In this document: positions 9,350 through 18,135 of the stretch, in pieces
How the letters are laid out: the number at the start of each line of letters is the position of its first letter
Position numbering within the stretch: the stretch's first letter is position 1
Assembly (NCBI GenBank): GCA_902512415.1
Contig: CABXJB010000009.1
Span: forward strand, 1-32,119
DNA: 32,119 bases
Direction of reading: 5' to 3'
Source: an uncultured Alphaproteobacteria bacterium
GTDB taxonomy: Bacteria > Pseudomonadota > Alphaproteobacteria > HIMB59 > GCA-002718135
Translations under genes and position numbers: made by a program
Notes under the pieces: model-generated
Databases searched by the model: none
What the model saw: only the letters and a program-made list of their open reading frames with translations
Told to the model about the DNA's origin: nothing

Positions 9350-9931
9350 CTAAGTTGATATAAGTGTCCAGGCTGGTCCGCTTGACTGTTCGGGTTTTTC
9401 AAAAACCCATGTGTCTTTATTTTTTACCACATCTTCTTCATTGTCACTTAAAACTTGCTCACTTATAAAATTTACACTTATAGTTATTTTTCCATTTTCA
9501 ACCTTAGCATCATCAATGCCGTCAATAACCAAAGAATAAAATTGAGCGTTAGGGTTGTTGGTGCCTTCATTAATAGCCTTTTCAAAAACATTATAAACAT
9601 TTTTTGAAACAAGGCCCTTAAGAGTGTTTTTATCCCCTTTATTAAAAGCAGTAATAATAATTTCAAAAGCCTTTTTTGCCCCTTCTAAAAATGATTTATG
9701 TTCAAAAGAAGCTATGTGTTTGTATACAACCTCAAGCTTTTGCTCATTTTCTCTTAGTTGAGGAATTTGTACTTCTTGTTGCACAGATTGTTTTTTTACA
9801 AATTGTTGTTCAGTTGGTTTTTTTTGAAACCCCGTTCTTTTACCAAGAACACTTCTGAGTCGATAAATAATAAAAACAGCAATTACAGCAAAGATAATAA
9901 TATCAAAAAACTGTAAATCTCCATAAACCAT
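9350..9931 (-). CDS. Tim44/TimA-like domain inner membrane protein
   Basis: N-terminal TM (FFDIIIFAVIAVFIIYRLRSVLGKRTG), Tim44-like domain FLEGAKKAFEIIITAFNKGDKNTLKGLVSKNVYNVFEKAI. Confidence 0.9.
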   Translation of the reverse strand: MVYGDLQFFDIIIFAVIAVFIIYRLRSVLGKRTGFQKKPTEQQFVKKQSVQQEVQIPQLRENEQKLEVVYKHIASFEHKSFLEGAKKAFEIIITAFNKGDKNTLKGLVSKNVYNVFEKAINEGTNNPNAQFYSLVIDGIDDAKVENGKITISVNFISEQVLSDNEEDVVKNKDTWVFEKPEQSSGPAWTLIST

Positions 9932-9960
9932 AACCTATTATATAATTACTTTTTTATATT

Positions 9961-10641
9961 TTAATAGTCATATTTTTTCCAAATAGGTTGTTTTATTTGC
10001 TTTACCATTTCTTTGTGAAGGGCTGTGTCTTTCTCAGACGTTATAAAGCTTGTTGTGGTTTTTGGGTTATTTTTTTTGGTGTTTTCTTCTTTGTTTTTTT
10101 CTTTATTATTTTTTAAGAGGTTCATTGAAAACTGTTTGCCCCCTTTCAACTCTAAATAAACCTCTGCCAATAGCCTAGAATCTAATAAAGCTCCGTGCAA
10201 ATCTCTTTCTGATAAATCAACTTTAAATCTTCTACATAGATAATCTAAATTGGCAACGCGTGTGTTTAAAACGTGTCTTGCTAAAGAAACCGTATCAATT
10301 ACTGGGTTTGAAAGCTTGGGCCTTCCTAATAATGATAACTCGTTGTTTAGAAAACCAACATCAAAATCGGCATTATGTATAATAAGGGGATCGTTATCAA
10401 TAAATTTTAAAAACTCATCACAGTGATCGTTGAAATTTTTTTTATCACTTAAAAACTTATTTGTAATTCCTGTAATTTTTTGAGCCCCTTCTGATATTTC
10501 TTTGTCTACCTTACAATAAAACTGTAGTGAGTTGTTAGTAGTAATATGATTAAGCAGCTCTACACAACCAACCTCTATAACCCTATCCCCGGTTTTATAG
10601 CTTAGGCCTGTTGTTTCTGTATCAATTACTATTTCTCTCAT
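9961..10641 (-). CDS. dnaQ: DNA polymerase III epsilon subunit
   Basis: REIVIDTETTGLSYKTGDRVIEVGCVEL, HNADFDVGFLNNEL, RDLHGALLDSRLLAEVYLEL. Confidence 0.96.
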   Translation of the reverse strand: MREIVIDTETTGLSYKTGDRVIEVGCVELLNHITTNNSLQFYCKVDKEISEGAQKITGITNKFLSDKKNFNDHCDEFLKFIDNDPLIIHNADFDVGFLNNELSLLGRPKLSNPVIDTVSLARHVLNTRVANLDYLCRRFKVDLSERDLHGALLDSRLLAEVYLELKGGKQFSMNLLKNNKEKNKEENTKKNNPKTTTSFITSEKDTALHKEMVKQIKQPIWKKYDY

Positions 10642-11228
10642 TTTAGAAGTCCTATTAAAGCTTTTTCAGCACTAAAGATAAAGTCTTTTTTTGTTTTGTT
10701 GTTATTAATTATAATTTGTGAACGCCTTCTTCTTTCTTTGTCTGAAGTTTGTGCGCTAAATATTTTATTAAGAATTTTTTTTGTAAACTTCTTTTTTTTC
10801 AAAACCCTCTGTGTTCTGTTGTTTTTTGAAGAAATAATACAAACAACTAAATCAAATTTTGTTTCAAGTTTATTTTCTAATAGAAGTGGGATGTCTGCAA
10901 AAATAATCTTCTTCTTGAGGTTTTTTTGGATAAACTTTTCTCTCGACTTTTGAACCTCGTTGTGAATATATTTTTCTAAAATAATTTTAGCTTTTAAATT
11001 ACTAAAAATTATATTTGTTATTTTTTTTTTATTGGCTTTGTTTTTTTGTATGGCTTCTTTTGAAATATTTTCTTTAATAAAACTAATAAAGGATTTGCTT
11101 GGCTTGGTGTACATATCTGAAACAACCTCGTCTGATTCATGAACTAAAAATCCTGTTTTTTTTAAATAGTCAGAAAGGGTTGTTTTTCCCGATCCTATTC
11201 CGCCGGTAATAGCAACAATTTTTGTCAT
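10638..11228 (-). CDS. coaE: Dephospho-CoA kinase
   Basis: AITGGIGSGKTTLSDYL P-loop, HESDEVV, FADIPLLLE. Confidence 0.95.
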   Translation of the reverse strand: MTKIVAITGGIGSGKTTLSDYLKKTGFLVHESDEVVSDMYTKPSKSFISFIKENISKEAIQKNKANKKKITNIIFSNLKAKIILEKYIHNEVQKSREKFIQKNLKKKIIFADIPLLLENKLETKFDLVVCIISSKNNRTQRVLKKKKFTKKILNKIFSAQTSDKERRRRSQIIINNNKTKKDFIFSAEKALIGLLK

Positions 11229-12010
11229 TTTATTTTATTATTAATTTTTTTTAAAAGAAAAACATCGACCTTGGGAGCAAAACCAAACCACTGATAAAAG
11301 CAAAGAATGGCCTGTTCTATCAACATTGAAATGCCGTAGATTTTTTTATTTCCTTTAAATTTTTGAAGAAAGAGAGTGTTTTTTGGTTTGTAAACAATAT
11401 CGCTAATTATAGTGCTTTTTTTTATAAGATTAATTTGTTGTTTATTAAGGGGGTTTGTTGGTGTTGTGTTTATTATTAAATCTGCGTCACACAAATAAGC
11501 ATCAATTAAAGAATATTTTTTAGTATATTTATTAGTGCCGTTTATTTTGATTGCTTTTTTTGAGCGATTAAAAACATTTATGTTTTTGTAACCTTTAAAA
11601 TTAAAGCCATAATAAATTGCTTGTGAGGCCCCTCCGCAACCTAATATTAAAATATTTTTATTTTTGTTTATTTTTTCTTCTTTTATGGAGTTTAAATATC
11701 CTCTCCAATCAGTGTTTATTCCTTTTATTTTTTTCCCAACCGTCACACAATTAACAGCGCCAATTTTTTTGGCATGAATATTTTTACTATCAAGGTGCTT
11801 TAAAATATTTTTTTTAAATGGAATTGTAACATTAAGGCCATGTGTGTTTTTATCTTGTATTTTTTTAGTTAAAGTTTTATCAAAATTTTTTTTTGTAACC
11901 TCTGTAAAAAAATATTTAGCCTGAATATTATATTTTTTAAACCAATAATTAAATATTAGGGGCGAAATACTTTTAGAAGCATTATTACCAATAACAAAAA
12001 AATGTTTCAT
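11225..12010 (-). CDS. aroE: Shikimate dehydrogenase
   Basis: SISPLIFNYWFKKY, GLNVTIPFKKNILKHLD, GAVNCV, GINTDWRGYL, GCGGASQAIYYG, SDIVYKPKNTLFLQ. Confidence 0.95.
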   Translation of the reverse strand: MKHFFVIGNNASKSISPLIFNYWFKKYNIQAKYFFTEVTKKNFDKTLTKKIQDKNTHGLNVTIPFKKNILKHLDSKNIHAKKIGAVNCVTVGKKIKGINTDWRGYLNSIKEEKINKNKNILILGCGGASQAIYYGFNFKGYKNINVFNRSKKAIKINGTNKYTKKYSLIDAYLCDADLIINTTPTNPLNKQQINLIKKSTIISDIVYKPKNTLFLQKFKGNKKIYGISMLIEQAILCFYQWFGFAPKVDVFLLKKINNKIK

Positions 12011-12013
12011 TTT

Positions 12014-12604
12014 TTATACCTTAGACAAAAAAGATAAAAATGGAAACAAAGGAAAGCCCAAAACATTAAAGAAGTCTCCATTAATTGATTTTATAATATG
12101 TGGTCCTAGCTTTTCTACTTGATAACAACCAACAGAATATAAAATTTGTTTGCCTGTTTTTTTTAAATAATTGTTAATTTGTTTTTGGTTAAGTTTTTTT
12201 ATTTGTATTGTTGATGTTTGTTGTGAAGACCAGATTTGTTTATTTTTATAACACACAGAAACACCGGATATAATTTGGTGTTTTTTGCCTGATAGTTTTT
12301 GTAATTTTTTTTTTGCTTCCTCAAGTGTGTTTGCTTTGTTTATTATCATGTTGTTAAAAATAATTATAGTATCGGACCCAACAACAAGCTGGTTTGGTCT
12401 CTTTAGACTTACACTTAAAGCTTTTTCTTTTGCCAATAGTTTGGGAAGTATTTTTTTGTTAGTTGATTTTTGAATTAGCTGACGCTTTATGTGTTCTTCA
12501 TTACAAAGGGGTGGGGTTGTGGTAAAATTAAGACCGGCATTTTTTAAAAGCCTGTATCTTGATGCACTATTACTGGCTAAAATAAATGGTTTGTTTAAAA
12601 ACAT
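12014..12604 (-). CDS. maf: Maf-family nucleotide pyrophosphatase; start adjusted to ATG at 12604
   Basis: FILASNSASRYRLLKNAGLNF, VVGSDTIIIFNN, SGKKHQIISGVSV, INGDFFNVLGFPL. Confidence 0.92.
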   Translation of the reverse strand: MFLNKPFILASNSASRYRLLKNAGLNFTTTPPLCNEEHIKRQLIQKSTNKKILPKLLAKEKALSVSLKRPNQLVVGSDTIIIFNNMIINKANTLEEAKKKLQKLSGKKHQIISGVSVCYKNKQIWSSQQTSTIQIKKLNQKQINNYLKKTGKQILYSVGCYQVEKLGPHIIKSINGDFFNVLGFPLFPFLSFLSKV

Positions 12605-12945
12605 GTGCACAACACAGATAGTTATAAACATAATTATTTTTTTTTAAATTTATTATTGAAATAATTAAAACTTATATTTTTTAATAAACAAAAAATTAAT
12701 TAGACAAAAAAACATTAAGAGGCTGTGTTTAACAACTTATTAGAATTTATTAACAAGTTGTTGTCTTTTTAAAATTTTTAAATTCTTGGTTTTCTGGGTT
12801 TTGTTTGACTTTTGTTTGTTTTTAATAACTTAGGAATAAGTTTATACATTACTTTTATTTTGTTAATAATTCAAAGAAATAAAGGAATTAATGTGATTCA
12901 CTTTACAACTATAACTACTACTTAATAATATAATAAATATATATT
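12605..12945. other. Candidate chromosomal replication origin region (AT-rich divergent intergenic region between maf and rho)
   Basis: Very AT-rich; genes diverge from it for >4 kb each side; the flanking set maf-aroE-coaE-dnaQ / rho-mnmE-mnmG-rsmG-parAB is the classic alphaproteobacterial ori-proximal set; near-DnaA-box words TTATAAACA (12622-12630) and TGTGTTTAA (12724-12732), each one mismatch from TTATNCACA. Confidence 0.55.
12731..12762. repeat. Dyad AACAACTT ... AAGTTGTT with repeated TTAACAA spaced 21 bp
   Basis: AACAACTT at 12731-12738 and AAGTTGTT at 12755-12762; TTAACAA at 12729 and 12750. Confidence 0.6.
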
Positions 12946-12974
12946 TTGACATTAGTAGGCATTTTTTGTAATAA
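12946..12974 (+). promoter_or_regulatory. Probable sigma-70-type promoter for rho
   Basis: Perfect -35 TTGACA (12946-12951), 17 bp spacer, weak -10 TAATAA (12969-12974), upstream of rho ATG at 13010. Confidence 0.45.
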
Positions 12975-13009
12975 AAAAAAATTCTTTTCTACTAACCCAT
13001 CAACAAAAC

Positions 13010-14272
13010 ATGAATTTACAAGATCTAAAAAATAAACAACCTGAAGAGCTTTTAAAGGAAGCTACTAAACTAGAAATAGAAAATCCATCATCTTTAAGAA
13101 AGCAAGATTTAATGTTTGCTATTCTTAAACAAATAGCAAAAGATGGTGAAATTATAACTGGATCCGGGGTTATTGAAATAATGCAAGACGGTTTTGGTTT
13201 TTTAAGATCGGCAGAATCAAACTATTTACCAGGACCAGATGATATTTACGTGTCACCGTCCCAGATAAAGAAATTTAGTTTACGAACAGGTGATATTGTT
13301 GAAGGAGAAATAAGAGCCCCTAAACAAGGAGAAAGATATTTTGCTATAACTAAAATTAATAAAATTAATGATGAAAAGACTGATGTTGTTAAACACAGGG
13401 TGAATTTTGAGGATTTAACACCCCTATACCCAGAATCTAGGTTTAAGTTGGAACAAGAAAAACCAATGCCGGATTTAACTGAACGTATTATTGATATTAT
13501 AGCACCATTAGGAAAGGGGCAAAGACAGTTAATAGTAGCGCAGCCATTTACAGGTAAAACTATTATTATGCAAAAAATAGCAAATGCAATTACTACTAAC
13601 AGCCCTGAAACCAAATTAATAGTATTGTTAATTGATGAAAGACCTGAAGAAGTAACTGATATGAAAAGATCGGTAAAAGGAGAGGTAATTAGTTCAACTT
13701 TTGATGAACCTGCGCAAAGACACGTTCAGGTTGCGGAAATGGTTATTGAAAAAGCAAAAAGATTAGTGGAATACAAGCACAATGTTGTTATTCTTTTAGA
13801 TTCTATCACAAGACTGGGAAGGGCTTACAATACTGTTATTCCATCAAGTGGTAAGGTGTTAACAGGAGGTGTTGATGCAAACGCACTTCAAAGACCCAAA
13901 AGGTTTTTTGGTGCGGCAAGAAATGTTGAAAATGGTGGATCCCTTACAATTATTTCAACAGCTTTAATTGAGACAGGCAGTAGAATGGATGAGGTTATTT
14001 TCGAAGAATTTAAAGGAACCGGCAACAGTGAAATGATGTTAGATAGAAAATTGAGCCAAAAAAGAACCTACCCCGCTTTTGATATAGCTAAATCAGGGAC
14101 AAGAAAAGAAGAGTTATTATTAGATAAAGACGAGCTTGGTAAAATATTCATTTTAAGAAAAATTCTTGCACCAATGGGCACCACAGAGGCGATGGAGTTT
14201 TTATTAGACAAAATTAAAAACACCAAAACTAACAATGAATTTTTCCAAAGTATGGGAACAAAAACTAATTAA
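13010..14272 (+). CDS. rho: Transcription termination factor Rho
   Basis: [83 protein letters not shown]. Confidence 0.98.
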   Translation: MNLQDLKNKQPEELLKEATKLEIENPSSLRKQDLMFAILKQIAKDGEIITGSGVIEIMQDGFGFLRSAESNYLPGPDDIYVSPSQIKKFSLRTGDIVEGEIRAPKQGERYFAITKINKINDEKTDVVKHRVNFEDLTPLYPESRFKLEQEKPMPDLTERIIDIIAPLGKGQRQLIVAQPFTGKTIIMQKIANAITTNSPETKLIVLLIDERPEEVTDMKRSVKGEVISSTFDEPAQRHVQVAEMVIEKAKRLVEYKHNVVILLDSITRLGRAYNTVIPSSGKVLTGGVDANALQRPKRFFGAARNVENGGSLTIISTALIETGSRMDEVIFEEFKGTGNSEMMLDRKLSQKRTYPAFDIAKSGTRKEELLLDKDELGKIFILRKILAPMGTTEAMEFLLDKIKNTKTNNEFFQSMGTKTN

Positions 14273-14348
14273 ACAGGAAATTAATTAAAAAATAAAATAA
14301 TTATCTGATTTTGTAGACTTAATAAGCCAATAGGTTTATTTGCCAAAA

Positions 14349-15644
14349 ATGTCTAAATACAAAGATACTATTTATGCACTATCTACCCCAACGGGTAAAT
14401 CAGCTATAGCGGTCATAAGAATATCCGGAAGCGAGAGCTTGAAGGTTTTAAAAAAAATATCCTCTATAAAAAAAACCATTCACAATAAAACAAATCTAAC
14501 TTTTTTAAAATTTAAAAAAAAAATAATTGACCAGGTTATAATAAATTATTTCAAAAAACCTAAATCATTTACTGGTGAAGAAATGGTAGAGGTTTATTGT
14601 CATGGAAGCACAGCAATAATATCAAAAATATCAGAAACATTAGAGTTTTTAGGTTTAAGACTTGCTGAACCAGGAGAGTTTACAAGAAGATCATTAATGA
14701 ATGATAAGATAGACCTTTTACAAACAGAGGGTCTTTCAGATTTAATAAATGCTGAGACTGAAAAACAAAGAAGTTTAGCCATGACCAGTTTATCAGGGGG
14801 GCTAAGTTTATTTGTTCAACAGATAAACAAGAAATTAAGCTCAATTCTAGCAAAAACAGAAGCATTAATTGATTTTTCAGATGAAGATCTGCCAAAAAAT
14901 ATATTAAGTAAGATTTTAGAACAAAACAAGAACATAATCAAAAGGGTTGAGCTAGAAATTAATAACGCAAAGATTTCTAAACCAATAAGAGATGGTTTTG
15001 TTGTTTCAATTATTGGTAAACCCAACACAGGAAAATCATCATTTATAAACCATATATCGAAAAGAGAAGTTTCTATTGTTACTGATATACCTGGAACCAC
15101 AACAGATACAGTTACCTCTGTAATAGATATAGATGGTTATAAGCTGACATTTATTGATACAGCAGGCTTAAGAAAGCACAAAAACACAATTGAGGAAATA
15201 GGTATAAAAAAAACAAAAAACATTATTTTAAAATCTAATTTAAGTCTTGTTTTTTTGGAAAAAAATGAAATAAATAAATATAAAAATATAGAAAAAAAAA
15301 TATTAATTAGATCAAAGCTTGATAAAAAAAGATTAAAAACCAAAGAAAAAAACATAATAGAAATATCATCTTTTACTGGGCAGGGTGTTGCTCGGCTGTT
15401 AAAGAAAATAAAACAAAAACTTATAATATCACAAAAAAACGAACCAATTCTTTCACGTGAAAGACACATAAACACTATGAATAAGGTTTTATTAGAACTA
15501 AAATCAATTAAATCTAAAGACAGCTTAGATATTCAGGCCTTTAAATATAGAGAGGCACTAAGACTTTCATTAGAAATTAATCAAAAATTTGATATAGAAG
15601 ATATATTAGATATAATATTTAAGGATTTTTGTATTGGAAAGTGA
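14349..15644 (+). CDS. mnmE: tRNA modification GTPase MnmE; ATG at 14349 preferred over TTG at 14340
   Basis: DTIYALSTPTGKSAIAVIRISG, GEFTRRSLMNDKIDLLQTEGLSDLI, GKPNTGKSS, DTAGLRKH, C-terminal FCIGK. Confidence 0.97.
   Translation: MSKYKDTIYALSTPTGKSAIAVIRISGSESLKVLKKISSIKKTIHNKTNLTFLKFKKKIIDQVIINYFKKPKSFTGEEMVEVYCHGSTAIISKISETLEFLGLRLAEPGEFTRRSLMNDKIDLLQTEGLSDLINAETEKQRSLAMTSLSGGLSLFVQQINKKLSSILAKTEALIDFSDEDLPKNILSKILEQNKNIIKRVELEINNAKISKPIRDGFVVSIIGKPNTGKSSFINHISKREVSIVTDIPGTTTDTVTSVIDIDGYKLTFIDTAGLRKHKNTIEEIGIKKTKNIILKSNLSLVFLEKNEINKYKNIEKKILIRSKLDKKRLKTKEKNIIEISSFTGQGVARLLKKIKQKLIISQKNEPILSRERHINTMNKVLLELKSIKSKDSLDIQAFKYREALRLSLEINQKFDIEDILDIIFKDFCIGK
15449..15464. promoter_or_regulatory. 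parS-like site 1, inside mnmE
   Basis: TCTTTCACGTGAAAGA, perfect 16-bp palindrome; differs from TGTTTCACGTGAAACA only at positions 2 and 15. Confidence 0.85.
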
Positions 15645-15656
15645 TTTCACGTGAAA
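15645..15656. promoter_or_regulatory. parS-like site 2, overlapping the mnmE stop/mnmG start junction
   Basis: TTTCACGTGAAA perfect 12-bp palindrome; 194 bp centre-to-centre from site 1. Confidence 0.85.
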
Positions 15657-17522
15657 GCTTATAAAAAATATTCTGTGATTGTAATTGGTGGTGGACATGC
15701 CGGCGTTGAAGCAGCTTGCGCTGCCGCAAGAATTGGCGTGGATGTTGCTTTAATTACACACAAAATAGATAAAATTGGCGAAATGTCATGCAACCCCGCT
15801 ATTGGAGGGACTGGCAAAGGACACCTTGTTAGGGAAATTGATGCATTAGATGGTGTGATGGGATCGGTAATTGATAAGGCTGGTATTCAATTTAGAATGC
15901 TTAATAAAAGCAGAGGTGCTGCAGTTAGGGGGCCAAGGGCCCAGGCAGACAGAGAATTATACAAAAAGGAAGTCTTTGCAATAGTAAAAAACCATCAAAA
16001 CCTTGATATAATTGAAGGTTCTGTAGAAGATATTGGAATTAAAAACAATAAAGTTTCTTTTGTAGAAATTAGTAACGGAAAAAAAATAAAATGCCTAACA
16101 GCCGTTTTAACCACCGGAACATTTCTTAGAGGGTTAATAAAGGTGGGAAATAAATCTTCCCCAGCAGGTAGGGTTGGAGACAAACCATCAATAGCGCTAG
16201 CAAAAAAAATAGAAAAACTAAAGTTTTCAATAGGCAGGCTTAAGACAGGAACACCACCGAGAATATTAAAAAAATCTATTAATTTCAATGAGTTAGAAGA
16301 GCAACTTCCTGACGCCAAACCTGCGCCTTTCTCATTTATCAACAGGTTTATTAACACCCCTCAGGTTTCATGTTTTATTACTCATACAAACAAAAAAACC
16401 CATGAAATAATTAAAAAAAATATTGAGCTCTCCCCAATGTATTCTGGTGCAATTACTTCAATGGGAGCAAGATATTGTCCTTCAATAGAAGATAAGATTA
16501 CAAAATTTCCTTATAAAAATAGTCATCAAATATTTTTAGAGCCTGAAGGCTTAGAAAGTGACTTAATTTATCCCAACGGCATATCTTCTTCTTTGCCTGA
16601 GGATGTTCAAGAAAGATTTGTTAAGTCAATTAAGGGACTAGAAAGGGCTATCATTAGTCAGCCGGCCTATGCGATTGAATATGATTATGTTGATCCAAGA
16701 GAGCTTTTCCACACACTAGAAACAAAAAAAATACAAAATCTTTTCTTTGCAGGTCAAATAAACGGAACAACAGGGTATGAGGAAGCAGCAGCACAGGGGG
16801 TTGTTGCTGGAATTAACGCTGCTCTTAAAAAAACATCTGGAAAAGAGTTTATAGTTGACAGGTCACAAGGCTATATAGGCGTTTTAATAGATGACCTTGT
16901 AACAAAAGGCACTAAAGAGCCCTATAGAATGTTTACATCTAGATCAGAGTACAGGCTTTTACTTAGGTCCGATAATGCCGATCAAAGATTAACACCCTTA
17001 GGGGTTGGTGTTGGTTGTGTTTCTTCATATAGACAAAAAGAGTTTGATAAAAAAAAGAAAAGATTAAATAAGGGGTTTAAGCTTGCTAAAAAGCTTATTT
17101 TATCACCAAATCAATTACAAAAAAATAACATAAAAATTAAACTTGATGGAAAGAAAAGGTCAGCAATGGACCTTCTTTCTTATAAAAACATTAACTTTAA
17201 AAAATTAGAAAAAATTTGGCCCGAACTAAAATCCTTAAAGCTTGAAATTAAAGAGCAAATTGAAATTGAATCAGTTTATTCAAGTTATCTTGAAAGGCAA
17301 AGAGCGGATATTGATGATTTTAAAAGAGAAGAGGGTCTAATCATTCCTAAAACCACAAACTTTAAAGATGTTGGCAGCCTATCAAATGAAGTTGTTGAAA
17401 AATTAACAAAAATTAAACCCCCAACATTAGGTGCTGCATCTAGGGTCTCTGGAGTAACACCTGCCGCAATAATTGCAATAATGAGATACTTAAAAAAACA
17501 AAAAAACAACAAGGCTGCCTAA
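15651..17522 (+). CDS. mnmG: tRNA uridine-5-carboxymethylaminomethyl(34) synthesis enzyme MnmG
   Basis: [74 protein letters not shown] start. Confidence 0.98.
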   Translation: MKAYKKYSVIVIGGGHAGVEAACAAARIGVDVALITHKIDKIGEMSCNPAIGGTGKGHLVREIDALDGVMGSVIDKAGIQFRMLNKSRGAAVRGPRAQADRELYKKEVFAIVKNHQNLDIIEGSVEDIGIKNNKVSFVEISNGKKIKCLTAVLTTGTFLRGLIKVGNKSSPAGRVGDKPSIALAKKIEKLKFSIGRLKTGTPPRILKKSINFNELEEQLPDAKPAPFSFINRFINTPQVSCFITHTNKKTHEIIKKNIELSPMYSGAITSMGARYCPSIEDKITKFPYKNSHQIFLEPEGLESDLIYPNGISSSLPEDVQERFVKSIKGLERAIISQPAYAIEYDYVDPRELFHTLETKKIQNLFFAGQINGTTGYEEAAAQGVVAGINAALKKTSGKEFIVDRSQGYIGVLIDDLVTKGTKEPYRMFTSRSEYRLLLRSDNADQRLTPLGVGVGCVSSYRQKEFDKKKKRLNKGFKLAKKLILSPNQLQKNNIKIKLDGKKRSAMDLLSYKNINFKKLEKIWPELKSLKLEIKEQIEIESVYSSYLERQRADIDDFKREEGLIIPKTTNFKDVGSLSNEVVEKLTKIKPPTLGAASRVSGVTPAAIIAIMRYLKKQKNNKAA

Positions 17523-17523
17523 C

Positions 17524-18135
17524 TTGAATAAATCAGAGGTAGTTTCTCAATATAATTTAAACAAAAAACAAGTTGAAAAAATTGAATTTTTTATCACCTC
17601 TGTTATTAATTACAACAAACACACAAACCTTATTGGAAAATCAACCGTAGAAAATTTCTGGGAAAGGCACGTGCTAGATTGTTTACAGCTAACAAAATAT
17701 ATTAATAATAAAAAACTAAAAATTCTTGATTTGGGAACTGGTGCTGGGCTACCGGGCATATTACTATCTATTGTTGGTTATCAAAAAGTGCTTATGATAG
17801 ACTCTGTAAAAAAAAAGACAGAATTTCTGAAAACAATAATTAAAGAACTTTCCCTGTCATCAAAAATACTAAACAAAAGAATAGAAATGTCGCCTACATC
17901 ACAACACGATATTATTGTATCAAGAGCTCTGGCACCACTTATCAAACTTTTAACTTATGCACGAATGTACTCAAATAAAAACACAACATCATTTTTTTTA
18001 AAAGGAAGAAATGTTAATAATGAAATTGATATAGCAATGAGGGAATTTTCTTTTAACTTTAAAAAAATTGATAGCTCAAGCTCTAGTGAGGGCTGTATAC
18101 TTAAAATAAATAACATTAGTACTAAGAATGTCTAA
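17524..18135 (+). CDS. rsmG: 16S rRNA (guanine527-N7)-methyltransferase RsmG
   Basis: FWERHVLDCLQL, ILDLGTGAGLPGILL, VKKKTEFL, VSRALAPL; TTG start. Confidence 0.95.
   Translation: MNKSEVVSQYNLNKKQVEKIEFFITSVINYNKHTNLIGKSTVENFWERHVLDCLQLTKYINNKKLKILDLGTGAGLPGILLSIVGYQKVLMIDSVKKKTEFLKTIIKELSLSSKILNKRIEMSPTSQHDIIVSRALAPLIKLLTYARMYSNKNTTSFFLKGRNVNNEIDIAMREFSFNFKKIDSSSSSEGCILKINNISTKNV

Noticed and set aside
11030-11045. Long T-runs in the coaE-maf region as terminators
   Set aside because: They lie within coding sequence (Lys codons on the minus strand) without adjacent GC-rich hairpins.
8370-12631. Prophage or phage remnant around the T4-type lysozyme
   Set aside because: All neighbours are core bacterial genes (smr, tim44, dnaQ, coaE, aroE, maf); no holin, structural or integrase genes seen.
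12681-12700. Possible CtrA site (TTAA-N7-TTAA) in the candidate origin
   Set aside because: Spacing between TTAA words is 11, not 7; TTAA is expected by chance at this AT content.
13246-13614. Minus-strand ORF of 122 aa opposite rho
   Set aside because: Antisense shadow of rho; no domain or SD evidence.
17665-17676. CACGTG core in rsmG as a third parS site
   Set aside because: Flanks read GGCACGTGCT rather than TTTCACGTGAAA; a 6-bp core alone is not enough.
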